From DASZZV01 sp035544835 (GTDB lineage Bacteria; Acidobacteriota; Thermoanaerobaculia; Gp7-AA8): a DNA stretch of 28,427 bases. This document shows, piece by piece, positions 6,561-15,658 of the stretch. Where the stretch lies: NCBI GenBank assembly GCA_035544835.1, contig DASZZV010000012.1:1-28427 (forward strand), in the 5' to 3' direction. The notes under the pieces are model-generated. The model saw only the letters and a list, made by a program, of their open reading frames with translations. It was not told where the DNA came from and made no database searches. Made by a program: the position numbers and the translations under genes. The stretch's first letter is position 1. Every line of letters begins with the position of its first letter.

Positions 6561-8246
6561 ATGAAGCCATCGTTTCGTTTTGTCGTTATCCCTTTGCTCG
6601 CCCTCTCGGCGATGCTGGAGGTTTCTTTCGTTTCGGGTGCACCTCAGGCAGCCGCTGCGTCGACCATCAAGGAGACGAGAAGTGAGGAGCTCAAGCGGCT
6701 CGGTCTCGCCGTCGACCCCGGCCCCGATCCCGATTCGGCCAAGGTGTATTTCCGTTACGGGCATTCGTACCACATCGAGAAGTTTCCGAAGAAGGATACG
6801 CGTGCGTTGGCGGTACGGCCGGGCTGGGTGCGCCCTTCGCCTTTTATGGGTGCCGAGACCGAGGTGTATCAGCAGGACGAGAAGTACGTCTGGGTCTTTA
6901 TCCCCGAGCCGAAGTTACGCCAGGTGACCAAAGACCCTGACGGACGAGAGATGCGGGTGACCCCGTTCACGCCCGAGCAGGTTTCGTACATCCAGGTCTT
7001 GAAGGGGGAGATGGAGGAACTGCCCGCCACGCCTAGTGACGTGAGACTCTCATTCGAAGAGTCGTCGGTGGGACTTCCTGATTCGGGTTCGTGGAGGAAT
7101 GGTGTTGCCATCGCGGATATGAATGAGGATGGGCTCCCGGACATCGTTGCCCCGCCGCAGCGAAGTGCACTCGACAATGCTCCAGCCATTTTCCTCGGCG
7201 ACGGAAAAGGCGGTTGGAAATTATGGGAGATTTCATGGCCAATCTCCTTTGCCTACGGAAATGTTGCTGTAGGAGACCTCAATCGCGACGGCCACCTCGA
7301 CCTCGTATTTGCTGTTCACCTGACTGGGGTCGAGGTTCTCCTCGGCGACGGTAAAGGGCATTTCACAGAATCGGTGAAAGGGATGAAGGAGTCGTTCCCG
7401 ACCCGAAAAGTCAAGCTCATGGACCTGGATGGGAACGGCAGTCTGGATGTCATCGCCGTCACCGAAGGTCCGAAGCCACACATGACGGAAGCCGATTCTA
7501 CTGAAGAGTCAAAGCTCATCGGTTTTCTCAACGATGGGAAGGCCACCTCCTGGAAAAAAATCGAAATCGCAAAACCGGAGCTCGGCATGGGCGGTGATTG
7601 GATGGCGACGGGAGACTTCGATGGCGATGGAAAGAGGGATATCGTTACGTCGAGCAACTATTTCAGTAGCCCTGACATCTTCTATCTGGGCCAGGGGAAG
7701 TCGGCCTGGAAGCCATTCGGTAGAGGATTCCTGCCGTTCTATTCCTACTATTACTCTCCCGTCGCGGCGAAGTTCACCTCGTCCAAACGTGATGACGTGA
7801 TTCTCACGTATGTGCGCGCCTGGCCGAACACAATCGACCCCGAGCTAGTGGCCTGGCCGAAAATTCGCGCGATCGTTGGAATCGAGCGGGTGAGCTGGCA
7901 GGGGGGAAAGCCGGTTCGGACTCCGATCACGCGCTGGGCAGGAGACAACGCCGTCTGGGGGATGGATGCCGCCGATTTCGACGGCGATGGGCACTTGGAC
8001 ATCGCCTTCATGAAGGGCAGCCCGCGGGAACTGGTCATTCTGCTCGGAGACGGCAAAGGCCAGTTTCGTAAAAGCCGCATTTCGGGGATCGAGGTTCCGA
8101 AAAATTCCTCTTACGATGTCGTGGCAGCGGACGTCAACGGCGACGGTCGTCCAGACATCATCATTCCCTATGAAGATGAGCACAGGTCGAGCTCCGGCTC
8201 GGTTCGTGTATATCTGAATCACGGGCCGGAGAAGAAGGCCAGGTAA
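6561..8246 (+). CDS. Exported FG-GAP/VCBS-repeat protein with calcium-loop motifs
   Basis: The 561-residue protein has a signal peptide (MKPSFRFVVIPLLALSAMLEVSFVSG) and a good Shine-Dalgarno (GGGAG, 8 nt before the ATG). An N-terminal region (about 35-170) of unknown type is followed by repeats, each with a DxDxDGxxD-type loop: DMNEDGLPD (about 186), DLNRDGHLD, DLDGNGSLD, DFDGDGKRD, DFDGDGHLD and DVNGDGRPD (about 524). Each is followed by a short hydrophobic strand and many by GDGKG turns. These are hallmarks of FG-GAP/VCBS seven-bladed propellers, which bind Ca2+ and often act in adhesion or carbohydrate recognition. It lies directly behind the permease gene, suggesting a surface role linked to the exported glycan (inference). 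No catalytic domain is visible. Confidence 0.88.
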   Translation: MKPSFRFVVIPLLALSAMLEVSFVSGAPQAAAASTIKETRSEELKRLGLAVDPGPDPDSAKVYFRYGHSYHIEKFPKKDTRALAVRPGWVRPSPFMGAETEVYQQDEKYVWVFIPEPKLRQVTKDPDGREMRVTPFTPEQVSYIQVLKGEMEELPATPSDVRLSFEESSVGLPDSGSWRNGVAIADMNEDGLPDIVAPPQRSALDNAPAIFLGDGKGGWKLWEISWPISFAYGNVAVGDLNRDGHLDLVFAVHLTGVEVLLGDGKGHFTESVKGMKESFPTRKVKLMDLDGNGSLDVIAVTEGPKPHMTEADSTEESKLIGFLNDGKATSWKKIEIAKPELGMGGDWMATGDFDGDGKRDIVTSSNYFSSPDIFYLGQGKSAWKPFGRGFLPFYSYYYSPVAAKFTSSKRDDVILTYVRAWPNTIDPELVAWPKIRAIVGIERVSWQGGKPVRTPITRWAGDNAVWGMDAADFDGDGHLDIAFMKGSPRELVILLGDGKGQFRKSRISGIEVPKNSSYDVVAADVNGDGRPDIIIPYEDEHRSSSGSVRVYLNHGPEKKAR

Positions 8247-8333
8247 ATAGGTTGATTCCAGGTGGCCGAGACGTATAATGACGCCAATTCGAAGCAAAAA
8301 TATGGTTGTTTAGCATAGACGGAGAATTTGCTA

Positions 8334-8362
8334 TTGACATTTGGAATATTCAACCGTATTTT
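8334..8362 (+). promoter_or_regulatory. Sigma-70-like promoter of the exported-protein gene
   Basis: A perfect -35 TTGACA (8334-8339), a 17-nt spacer and the -10 TATTTT (8357-8362) lie in an A+T-rich 259-bp gap. Transcription would start near 8370, giving a leader of about 135 nt before the ATG at 8506. This is the best -35 box seen in the window and suggests strong expression. Confidence 0.65.
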
Positions 8363-8505
8363 GAGACCAATTCAGATTGAAATTTTAAATTGAGACGTTG
8401 AGAAATCATGCGCGGGAGGTGATCGTATCGCCCGGAGAGGCTAAAACGATTCGCAGCAACATCCTTAGGAATTTAAATTAGAAAAACGTAGTGTAGGAGA
8501 AAAAC

Positions 8506-9909
8506 ATGAAAAGACTTCTCGTTTTAGCTGGCCTGGCTCTGCTGTCTGTGAGCTCGGTCTTCGCGCAGTCACCGCCAAGTCTCTGCGATATCACCAGTGC
8601 ACCTGCGGCGACGCTGTTGCTTCCGTACTTCAGCGTCGATTTCGCGAACGCTGATCGTACGACAGCCGTCGACACGCTCTTCACGATCACCAACGTGTCG
8701 GACATTCCAGCAATCGCTCACGTGACGGTTTGGAGTGACTGGTCCTTCCCGGTCCTCGATTTCAACATTTTCCTGACCGGTTATGACGTCCAGGGTGTTT
8801 CGATGTACGACATCATCAACCGCGGCGTCATCCCGATCACGTCCAGCGCCACCATCAGGGGTGCCCGTTCGGCTTCGATCGGTTCGCGGATCGTGCCCTT
8901 GGATGTCACTGCCTGCGTTGGTATCGGTACGGGTGGCATTCCGCTTTCGCTGCTTGCACAGATCCGCAGCGGCCTCACCGGCGGCGCTTACTTCAACTGC
9001 GCCCAGGTCGGTGACGCGCACACGAACGCAGTTGGTTACGTGACGGTTGACGTCGCGAACAAATGCTCGCAGTCGCTCCCGACCGAGCAGAACTACTTCG
9101 CGTCGGAAATTCTTTACGACAACCAGCTCATCGGTGACTTCCAGCGCGTCGCTCCATCGACTGCGACCGGCAACTTCGCCGGCGGCAACCCGATGGTTGC
9201 AATCAAGGCCGTCCCGAGCGGTGGTACCGCTGCTGCCGGCGCGCTTCTGCCCACGCCTCTGCCATACACGTTCTATGATCGCTACACGCCCGACGCCAAC
9301 CGTAAAGAAGATCGTCGTCAGCCACTGCCGGCGCTCTTCGCCGCCCGCTACATCGGCGCTGGCTCCGGCTTCACGACCTCGTTTCTGATCTGGCGTGAAG
9401 GTGTAACTGGTTCCTCCGTTCCGTCGCGTGCTAATGGTGGCGACCTTACCTGTGCCAGCTATTCTGCCAACGGCGCGCTCACATTTTCGGAAATGGTGCG
9501 CTTCGACGAGCGTGAGAATCCTACCGGCTCGCAGCCCTGCAATTTTTCGCCTTGCGCTGGCCCGACGGTTGGCAGCTTGCCGGAAACCTCCGCGCGGGCC
9601 ATCACCGGTCCGAACGCTGATCCTGTCTTCCCGGGCGCCTTCCCAGGGACCACGGATGGTGGAGGTTGGCTGTACCTCAACCTCAACAACAGCGGCACCG
9701 CGCGGCCTGCGGGTCTTTACTCACTCAACAACGTGGCCACCAACACCCGGGCCAGTCAGAACTGGGTAGTGATCGAGATGACGGCAGAGGGTCGTTACGG
9801 AGTTGACTTTGACGCCGCTTACCTCGGCAATGGTTGCACGGCGCCCTTTGGTATCACTGCGGCCACCAACGCCTCAGTCCCGAATACCCCTCAGATCGGA
9901 CCGCAATAA
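8506..9909 (+). CDS. Abundant-looking exported protein of unknown family
   Basis: The 467-residue protein has a textbook signal peptide (MKRLLVLAGLALLSVSSVFA, cut before QSPPS) and the Shine-Dalgarno AGGAG 7 nt before the ATG. The mature protein is beta-rich and low in lysine, and its cysteines could form disulfides. Characteristic segments are LLLPYFSVDFANADRTTA, TLFTITNVSDIPAIAHVTVW, FNIFLTGYDVQGVSMYDI and WVVIEMTAEGRYGVDFDAAY. I recall no named domain for it. The strong promoter, long leader, good ribosome site and dedicated terminator suggest a highly made cell-surface or secreted protein; this is inference. It is transcribed on its own, between the FG-GAP gene and the giant PKD gene. Confidence 0.75.
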   Translation: MKRLLVLAGLALLSVSSVFAQSPPSLCDITSAPAATLLLPYFSVDFANADRTTAVDTLFTITNVSDIPAIAHVTVWSDWSFPVLDFNIFLTGYDVQGVSMYDIINRGVIPITSSATIRGARSASIGSRIVPLDVTACVGIGTGGIPLSLLAQIRSGLTGGAYFNCAQVGDAHTNAVGYVTVDVANKCSQSLPTEQNYFASEILYDNQLIGDFQRVAPSTATGNFAGGNPMVAIKAVPSGGTAAAGALLPTPLPYTFYDRYTPDANRKEDRRQPLPALFAARYIGAGSGFTTSFLIWREGVTGSSVPSRANGGDLTCASYSANGALTFSEMVRFDERENPTGSQPCNFSPCAGPTVGSLPETSARAITGPNADPVFPGAFPGTTDGGGWLYLNLNNSGTARPAGLYSLNNVATNTRASQNWVVIEMTAEGRYGVDFDAAYLGNGCTAPFGITAATNASVPNTPQIGPQ

Positions 9910-9953
9910 GCGCGATTCGATGAGAGGTGTAGTTGCTTCAAAGTAGCAAGCCC

Positions 9954-9988
9954 AAAAGGGGCGGTCGGGAGTACCGGCCGCCCCTTTT
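9954..9988 (+). terminator. Rho-independent terminator
   Basis: A 15-bp stem (9954-9968 with 9974-9988; loop GAGTA) starts AAAAGGGGCGG and ends GCCCCTTTT. It contains one G-T pair and the T-run closes it. It ends the 8506 transcript, and the A-run on the other side would let it act in reverse. Confidence 0.88.
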
Positions 9989-10014
9989 CATTTCGGAATA
10001 AAAAGTAAATCCTG

Positions 10015-10044
10015 TTGATTTCTGTTTGCACGGGTTCGTATTAT
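10015..10044 (+). promoter_or_regulatory. Promoter of the giant PKD gene
   Basis: The -35 TTGATT (10015-10020), an 18-nt spacer and the -10 TATTAT (10039-10044) put the start near 10051. This leaves about 67 nt before the GTG at 10118 but only about 7 nt before the ATG at 10058, which argues for the GTG start. Confidence 0.55.
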
Positions 10045-10117
10045 TTCTAATATCTGCATGAACTTTGTTCTGCGTACATTCTTGCGACGCGCTAAGGCGG
10101 GTCCTGGGGGGTGGAAT

Positions 10118-13100
10118 GTGTTGAAAGCCGCGCCGAAAACGTTGCTCGTGGTCCTGTTTTCTTTTCTGTTCTCGGCATTTGCCGAGGCGCAGTACTATCC
10201 GCTTCCGAGAGCTGCTGGAACTCCGAACGATGCCTGCACGAGCTGCGCGTCCCCTTTCACTGGCCTACCGACCTTCCCCTTTCCCAGCACTCCCTTCAAG
10301 CGGTTTGCGGGGCGCTACCTAGACTCTCAGGCCACTCGCGATTATCAAGCGCCCCTGCGGACCCTCCGCGGCCGCTCTGTCCGAATCGCGCCAGAACGCG
10401 ATCGTGTTTACATGATCATGGGATCCATGTTTGCCAGCTTTAAGCTGTCGACCTTCTTCGGTGGCGTACTCGGCTCGCCAATCGTTCCGGCCCCTGTAAG
10501 CAGGCAGGAGAACAGCGGAACTGTCCCGAGCGAGCAGTACCTGGCACCCGACGCCACCTTCTACGCCGAGAGAGATTGGCCCGGCTTGACATGTCCCCCA
10601 ACCTGTTTTGACGGACAGGATCGTCTTCCCGGGTTCGACTACGACGATCGTGGGGACGTGTATCTGGCCAACTCGATTTTCGGTTGGGGCATTCTCCAGG
10701 ACAATGGCACCAGCTTCTCGAGCCTCATTCACATCAAAAACACCCCGAAGGTTGGTCCGAGCCAGATCGTCGCTCTCAAGAGCGGGGCAAAGTACTACAC
10801 ACTCGTTCTGGATGGCTCGGGCGGGGTGGCGTTCGATTCCACGATCGCCACGACTCCGAGCTCACTGGGCCCAATTCAGGCCGGCCTCGGCGCTTCGAGT
10901 GTCGCCAAAACCGACGATCTGCGCTTCGGAGCTACTGCCAACTACCAACTGACGGGAGCGGTCTTTGACGCGCTTACAAGCGTCACTACACCGAAGTACA
11001 CGGTCGCGACAACGACCGGGGGCAGCATTGCCTACGTCTCGACCGACGGTCGCTACTTCTATTTTCTCGACCGAGGACCCTACGGCGGGACCAGCCTCGT
11101 GCATGTTTTTGATCCGGTCCTGGGGCAGGAGACAACCTCCTACAATGTCCCCGCGATTGACGGTTTCAGCCCGAGCGGAATCCACGTCAGTCCGAATCAC
11201 GTGGTGCTGTGGGGCGGCGACTCCTCGGGATACGGCACGCTACATCTCTACAAGATCGTCAACGGCGCTCTCAGCGACATGGGCGTGACTGACTTTCTTC
11301 ACAAGTACTACAACGTTCCGACCGACGGTTACAGCAGCCCCAAAGGGTACCCAGGCATCCATGATGCTCTTTTCTATCAGGGTGGAGGAAAGAACTACTT
11401 TTTCTATTCGTCCGATGGGCTGGGTGACGTTTACGAAGTCCAGGACGGGGATGCCATTCAGATCGCGCGGAGTCAGTCGGGCTTTGGGACGACGAACCCG
11501 AGTTCTCCGACTGCCGGGCAGGGTCCCTATTATGGTGACTTCGTTCGGTTCACCAGCAGCGGAACAGGACAGGCAGCAACAGCCAGCATCAACTGGAATT
11601 TCGGCAACCCCGAATCAACCGACAACACCTTCGCGACCACCGTCGGCACGGCAGTTTCGCACCAGTACGCCGGCATCACCACGGCCACGGGAATCGCAGC
11701 CGTGAAGCAGGCGAAGGCAGTAGGCGCGACCAATTCGAGTTTCACGGCTGATCTGCCGGTATCACTCTTGACGCCACTTCCGCGGGTCGGTCTCCCTGCA
11801 GCAGGCCTCACGCTCAACAGCGGTCAGGCGATCACGGCATCAATCGTCCTCGGCGATCAGTTCGTCGACGCCTCTGACGGATCGGTCGAGAGTCATTACG
11901 ATGTATGGACCCTCGAGCCAGGGACTGTCAACGCGGTCGCTTCGACGGTCACCCCGCTCGACAGTCAGTCCGTCGGAACCTGCGGCGCCCATACACTGTC
12001 TTTCGCGGCGAACTATGTTCCCTACACGGGGAGCGCCGGCTCCATCGCGCCGCGTAGTGCCTTTACCGGTCCCTACCCCGCGACAATCTCCGGGATCAGC
12101 TACTCGGTCCGGCCATTTGCGGCGAAGGTTCAGATTCAGTCGTCGAGCTCGACCACGATCACTTTCGCGAATGCCGGTCGTACAGCTCCCGCCGCCGCCT
12201 TCACTTCAGGGGCAACGTGGACGAGTACGTGGGAGCTCCTGGATGCGGCCGGTCAGACCATCGGCACTCCGCAGACTACGACTCAAGCCGTCGGAACCGT
12301 TCCGCCCTTCGCCATCAGTAAAGGAACAGGAAGCAAGGTGCGTCTGACCCTGTCGATCAATCCGACAATGATCGTCGACAGCACCTGTGCGTCGCTCAGC
12401 AGTCATGTTGACGAGTACGCCATGATCTCGCCCGACGCCAAGATCGACATCGTTTCGGGTTGCACGAACGCACTCGGTCCCTGCACGTTGACGGCCGGTT
12501 CGATCTCCGGTACGGATCAGACCGGGTGGAGCTATCAGTGGAAACTCAACGGCAGCGCCGTACCGGGCGCGACAGCGAAGACCTACAGCCCGTCCTTCGC
12601 GACAGCAGCCAACTACACAGTGGTTGTGGATGCACTCAACCCTATTGGCAACTCCTCCGCTTCAAAACTGCTGACCATCAACCCTCCGGCCTGCTCGCCG
12701 TACTCAGTAACGGCGTCTGTGGGCGTTGCCAGTCCCAGTACGGTTGACGCAGGAGTAGATGTCGCCTTCAACGCCAGCATCTACGGGTATAACCCACAGG
12801 ATTGCGACTCTTTCGCCTGGACCTTCGGTGATGGTGCTACGGCCAGCACGCAGCAAGCGACCCATGCTTACGCCGCAAACGGCTCGTATGCAGTCACTGT
12901 CAGGATGAGCCACCCGGACGGAACTTCTCGCAGCGGCAGCTTGACAATCACCGTCGGAACGCAGCCTCCTCCTCCGCCGACCTGCCCGCTCAACGCGCCG
13001 TCCACCAGCAACGTCTACCCCAACTGGAGCGGCTTGACCTCTGGCTGCAACCCGGTGACGCCATGCTCCACCGGAGAAATTGTATCGTTCCAGCCGCAGA

Positions 13101-15388
13101 CTTATAACTACACGGTGCAGTCGTGCGACACATTCCTTTGGAACTTCGGCGACAGCAAGACCTCGACATTGAAGGCTCCGACGCACGTCTACACGACGAC
13201 CGGCACCTTCAGCGTCACGCTCAAGATTTCGAATAGTCTCGGCTCCGGTACGGGAGTCCCTGCTCCCCTCAAGGTCCAGACCGGTGGTAGCGGCAACTGC
13301 ACGCCTCCTGGCCAAACGGCCGTGGCATTGGTCGCCTACTCCGGTCCTACCAGCCAGTGCTCGGCAGCCTCGGGCAGCCCCAGCTGCGCGAAGAACGAGA
13401 CCATCGCTTTCACTGCCTCGGCTTTCAACTACAACATCCAGTCGTGCGACACCTTCGCCTGGACCTTCGGCGACGGCACGACCTCAACGCAACAGAATCC
13501 CACTCATCAGTACACGTCTGATGTTTCCTACAACGTCATCCTGACCATCTCCACTTCTGGCAACAAGACCCTCACGGCGCAGGTAGCGGTCAAGGTCGGC
13601 AACGTCGGCGGCGGCGGCGGTACGCCTGCTCCGACGGTGACTGCGATCTCGAGCGCCACGACCGCTTCCGTCAACACGCTCCTGACCTTCACCGCAACGG
13701 CCACTCCGGCTGAGGGCATCACGGCATGGGCCTGGAACTTCGGCGATGGCTCCATCCAGAACGGTCAGAGCTCGATGCAGCATGCTTACAAAGACGCCGG
13801 CTCCTACGATGTGCAGGTGAGAGTCACCAATGCCGGTGGTCAATCGCCTCCGGCCATCCTTCGTGTGGTGATCACCCCGGGTGCCGCCTTCGCCTTCATC
13901 CTTCCGGTGGTCGGCCATTTCAACGGCAACCTCGGAACGAAGTGGCGCAGCGACGTGCAGATCTTCAATCCCTCCACCGAGCCGATGACCCTGACCTTCG
14001 AGTTCAAAGGAATTCGCGGCTTCAAGCGTGATGTCTTGATCGAGTCGTCCACTCGCGTCTACGAAGACGTCCTCAAGACGATGGCGCCTTACCTCTTCGT
14101 CGATACACCGGGCTGCGTTTCCGGTGCCGATCAAAGCTGCGGAGAGGCAGGCCCGATGATCATTTCGGGTACCTCGAGCAAGGTTCCGCAGATCTGGAGT
14201 CGCACGTATACGGTCTCCCAGACCGGTGTCGGTACGTTCGGTCAGCAGATTCCGGCAGTACCGATCACCAGCTCACAGCCCTCTGGATCGCAGCCAACGA
14301 GATATATCATTGCGGGCGTGGAGAACTCGACGAGGTTCCGTACGAACCTCGGCCTTGTAAACCCTTCGGCCTCACCCCTGACGGTAACCGTGAAGGCCAC
14401 AGATGACGCCGCACAGACCCTGGGGAGTGAATTCACCGTCACCATCCCTGCCTATCAGTTCACCCAGATCGGTGACCTCAGCACGAGGATCGTCGACTCC
14501 AAGGGCCAACCCTACACCCTTCCCTACACCCTACGTGTCACGCCAGCGACCAACTCGCCGGTCGTTGCTTACGGATCGATCATCGACAATCGTAGCAACG
14601 ATCCGGTCTACATCCCCGGAACCCCGGACACCGCGCAGTCGCCTGCGGACATGCAGGCGCAGTTCATCCCCGGCGTCGGTCACCTGCAGCAAGCCAACGG
14701 TACGTGGCGCAGCGACGTCACCATCTTCAATCCCGACTCCGATGGAATCAGGTTCACCGCCAGGTACTACGACAGCACCGGAGCGAAGATCGGGGAGGTC
14801 AAGGATCAGCCGCTGGCCCCGAATACCTTCGTGCGGGTCGATGACATCGTGCACTGGCCGCTCTTCACGACGCAGCCGCCCGACTCATTCGGTGTGCTGA
14901 CCGTCGAGACGACTAGCTTGTCGGTGGGTAAGTACCCGATCGTCACCAGCCGCACCTACAAGGATCGTGGCGAGCTCGGCTCGTACGGTCAGGGCATCAG
15001 CGGGATATCTACCACACGTCCCAACGTCGTGGCCGGTAAGCCGGCTTACATCGCCGGTGTCCGAAGTGATCTGGCGTACTACACGAACCTCGGAATCATC
15101 GGCCTAGGTACCCAGCCGGCCGATGTTCTGGTGTCGCTGCTCGACAAGACCACCGGTCAGGTCGTCGGAACCTGGAGACGTACCTACGCGGATGGGACGC
15201 CGAATCGGTTGTTCCTGGGTGAGTCACTCATCGCCCGGGATATCCTTCGCGCTCTGAGCCTTACCGCCGATAGCGGCACGCTCAAGATCGAGGTTGTCGG
15301 CGACGGCGGTCCAGTCTGGGCCTATGCCTCGATCATCGATCAGACCACTTCCGATCCGGAGTATGTCCCTGCAGTTCCGTTGAACTAG
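10118..15388 (+). CDS. Giant exported protein with Ig-like/PKD repeats and duplicated C-terminal modules
   Basis: The product is about 1756 residues from the GTG at 10118, which has GGGGGGTGGA just upstream and begins directly with a signal peptide (MLKAAPKTLLVVLFSFLFSA); the ATG at 10058 has no ribosome site. The mature N-terminal half (to about 540) is beta-rich and propeller-like. An Ig-like segment around 800-880 is followed by four PKD domains with the core WxFGDG at about 902, 1008 (FGDSK), 1115 and 1207. Three of the four are preceded by a conserved CD(S/T)F. The last 500 residues are two copies of a two-part module: WRSDVQIFNP (about 1276) plus AGVENSTRFRTNLG (about 1399), then WRSDVTIFNP (about 1530) plus AGVRSDLAYYTNLG (about 1645). 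PKD domains mediate protein-protein or protein-carbohydrate contacts. No catalytic site or anchor is visible. It lies between wzm and wzt. Confidence 0.85.
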   Translation: MLKAAPKTLLVVLFSFLFSAFAEAQYYPLPRAAGTPNDACTSCASPFTGLPTFPFPSTPFKRFAGRYLDSQATRDYQAPLRTLRGRSVRIAPERDRVYMIMGSMFASFKLSTFFGGVLGSPIVPAPVSRQENSGTVPSEQYLAPDATFYAERDWPGLTCPPTCFDGQDRLPGFDYDDRGDVYLANSIFGWGILQDNGTSFSSLIHIKNTPKVGPSQIVALKSGAKYYTLVLDGSGGVAFDSTIATTPSSLGPIQAGLGASSVAKTDDLRFGATANYQLTGAVFDALTSVTTPKYTVATTTGGSIAYVSTDGRYFYFLDRGPYGGTSLVHVFDPVLGQETTSYNVPAIDGFSPSGIHVSPNHVVLWGGDSSGYGTLHLYKIVNGALSDMGVTDFLHKYYNVPTDGYSSPKGYPGIHDALFYQGGGKNYFFYSSDGLGDVYEVQDGDAIQIARSQSGFGTTNPSSPTAGQGPYYGDFVRFTSSGTGQAATASINWNFGNPESTDNTFATTVGTAVSHQYAGITTATGIAAVKQAKAVGATNSSFTADLPVSLLTPLPRVGLPAAGLTLNSGQAITASIVLGDQFVDASDGSVESHYDVWTLEPGTVNAVASTVTPLDSQSVGTCGAHTLSFAANYVPYTGSAGSIAPRSAFTGPYPATISGISYSVRPFAAKVQIQSSSSTTITFANAGRTAPAAAFTSGATWTSTWELLDAAGQTIGTPQTTTQAVGTVPPFAISKGTGSKVRLTLSINPTMIVDSTCASLSSHVDEYAMISPDAKIDIVSGCTNALGPCTLTAGSISGTDQTGWSYQWKLNGSAVPGATAKTYSPSFATAANYTVVVDALNPIGNSSASKLLTINPPACSPYSVTASVGVASPSTVDAGVDVAFNASIYGYNPQDCDSFAWTFGDGATASTQQATHAYAANGSYAVTVRMSHPDGTSRSGSLTITVGTQPPPPPTCPLNAPSTSNVYPNWSGLTSGCNPVTPCSTGEIVSFQPQTYNYTVQSCDTFLWNFGDSKTSTLKAPTHVYTTTGTFSVTLKISNSLGSGTGVPAPLKVQTGGSGNCTPPGQTAVALVAYSGPTSQCSAASGSPSCAKNETIAFTASAFNYNIQSCDTFAWTFGDGTTSTQQNPTHQYTSDVSYNVILTISTSGNKTLTAQVAVKVGNVGGGGGTPAPTVTAISSATTASVNTLLTFTATATPAEGITAWAWNFGDGSIQNGQSSMQHAYKDAGSYDVQVRVTNAGGQSPPAILRVVITPGAAFAFILPVVGHFNGNLGTKWRSDVQIFNPSTEPMTLTFEFKGIRGFKRDVLIESSTRVYEDVLKTMAPYLFVDTPGCVSGADQSCGEAGPMIISGTSSKVPQIWSRTYTVSQTGVGTFGQQIPAVPITSSQPSGSQPTRYIIAGVENSTRFRTNLGLVNPSASPLTVTVKATDDAAQTLGSEFTVTIPAYQFTQIGDLSTRIVDSKGQPYTLPYTLRVTPATNSPVVAYGSIIDNRSNDPVYIPGTPDTAQSPADMQAQFIPGVGHLQQANGTWRSDVTIFNPDSDGIRFTARYYDSTGAKIGEVKDQPLAPNTFVRVDDIVHWPLFTTQPPDSFGVLTVETTSLSVGKYPIVTSRTYKDRGELGSYGQGISGISTTRPNVVAGKPAYIAGVRSDLAYYTNLGIIGLGTQPADVLVSLLDKTTGQVVGTWRRTYADGTPNRLFLGESLIARDILRALSLTADSGTLKIEVVGDGGPVWAYASIIDQTTSDPEYVPAVPLN

Positions 15389-15409
15389 GACTAGATGGGC
15401 GGAGCTCTC

Positions 15410-15458
15410 CCCTCTCCCCCCGCGGGGAGAGGGTCGCGCCGCAGCGCGGGGTGAGGGG
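15410..15458 (+). repeat. Structured repeat, copy A of an inverted pair
   Basis: A hairpin CCCTCTCCCC/GGGGAGAGGG (15410-15433) is followed by a second hairpin CGCGC-CGCA-GCGCG (15435-15448) and GGGTGAGGGG. It matches 15545-15592 in inverse orientation. The stem bases differ between the copies but keep pairing. It resembles the widely dispersed REP-like repeats of bacterial chromosomes and does not code for protein. Confidence 0.8.
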
Positions 15459-15544
15459 CGTAACAGTCTCGCGGTGACGTGCGAGGGCACGATAGCGTGG
15501 GCTTCTTCTTCGCGTTCAAACCTTCAGACAGCGTTATCGTCCGG

Positions 15545-15592
15545 CCCCTCACCCGACGCTGCGGCGTCACCCTCTCCCCGCCGGGGAGAGGG
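15545..15592 (-). repeat. Structured repeat, copy B of an inverted pair
   Basis: Read on the minus strand this carries the same order as copy A: hairpin CCCTCTCCCC/GGGGAGAGGG, then the stem GACGC-CGCA-GCGTC, then GGGTGAGGGG. Two base pairs of the second stem are exchanged relative to copy A with pairing kept. The 86-bp spacer between the copies shows no gene. The pair may end the giant-gene transcript by forming one long hairpin. Confidence 0.8.
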
Positions 15593-15644
15593 AAGTTGAT
15601 TCCCCACCACGTTTCTTTTTTGGACGTGGCATGGCGCTGATCCG

Positions 15645-15650
15645 TAGAAT
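15645..15650 (+). promoter_or_regulatory. -10 hexamer of wzt, leaderless spacing
   Basis: TAGAAT ends 8 nt before the ATG at 15659. There is no Shine-Dalgarno in between, and only a weak TTGGAC (15620-15625) is found as a -35. The spacing would place the mRNA start on or next to the start codon. Confidence 0.4.
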
Positions 15651-15658
15651 CACGACTC

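Larger units (their letters stand above)
15389..15658. other. Intergenic region between the giant gene and wzt
   Basis: These 270 bp contain no gene. They hold the inverted pair of structured repeats (15410-15458, 15545-15592) and, at the right end, the putative wzt -10 box. The short frames crossing it are products of the repeats. Confidence 0.7.

Noticed and set aside
12704..13315. Arginine-rich minus-strand frames inside the giant PKD gene
   Set aside because: They show the skewed composition typical of antisense frames; the plus strand carries clear repeated PKD motifs.
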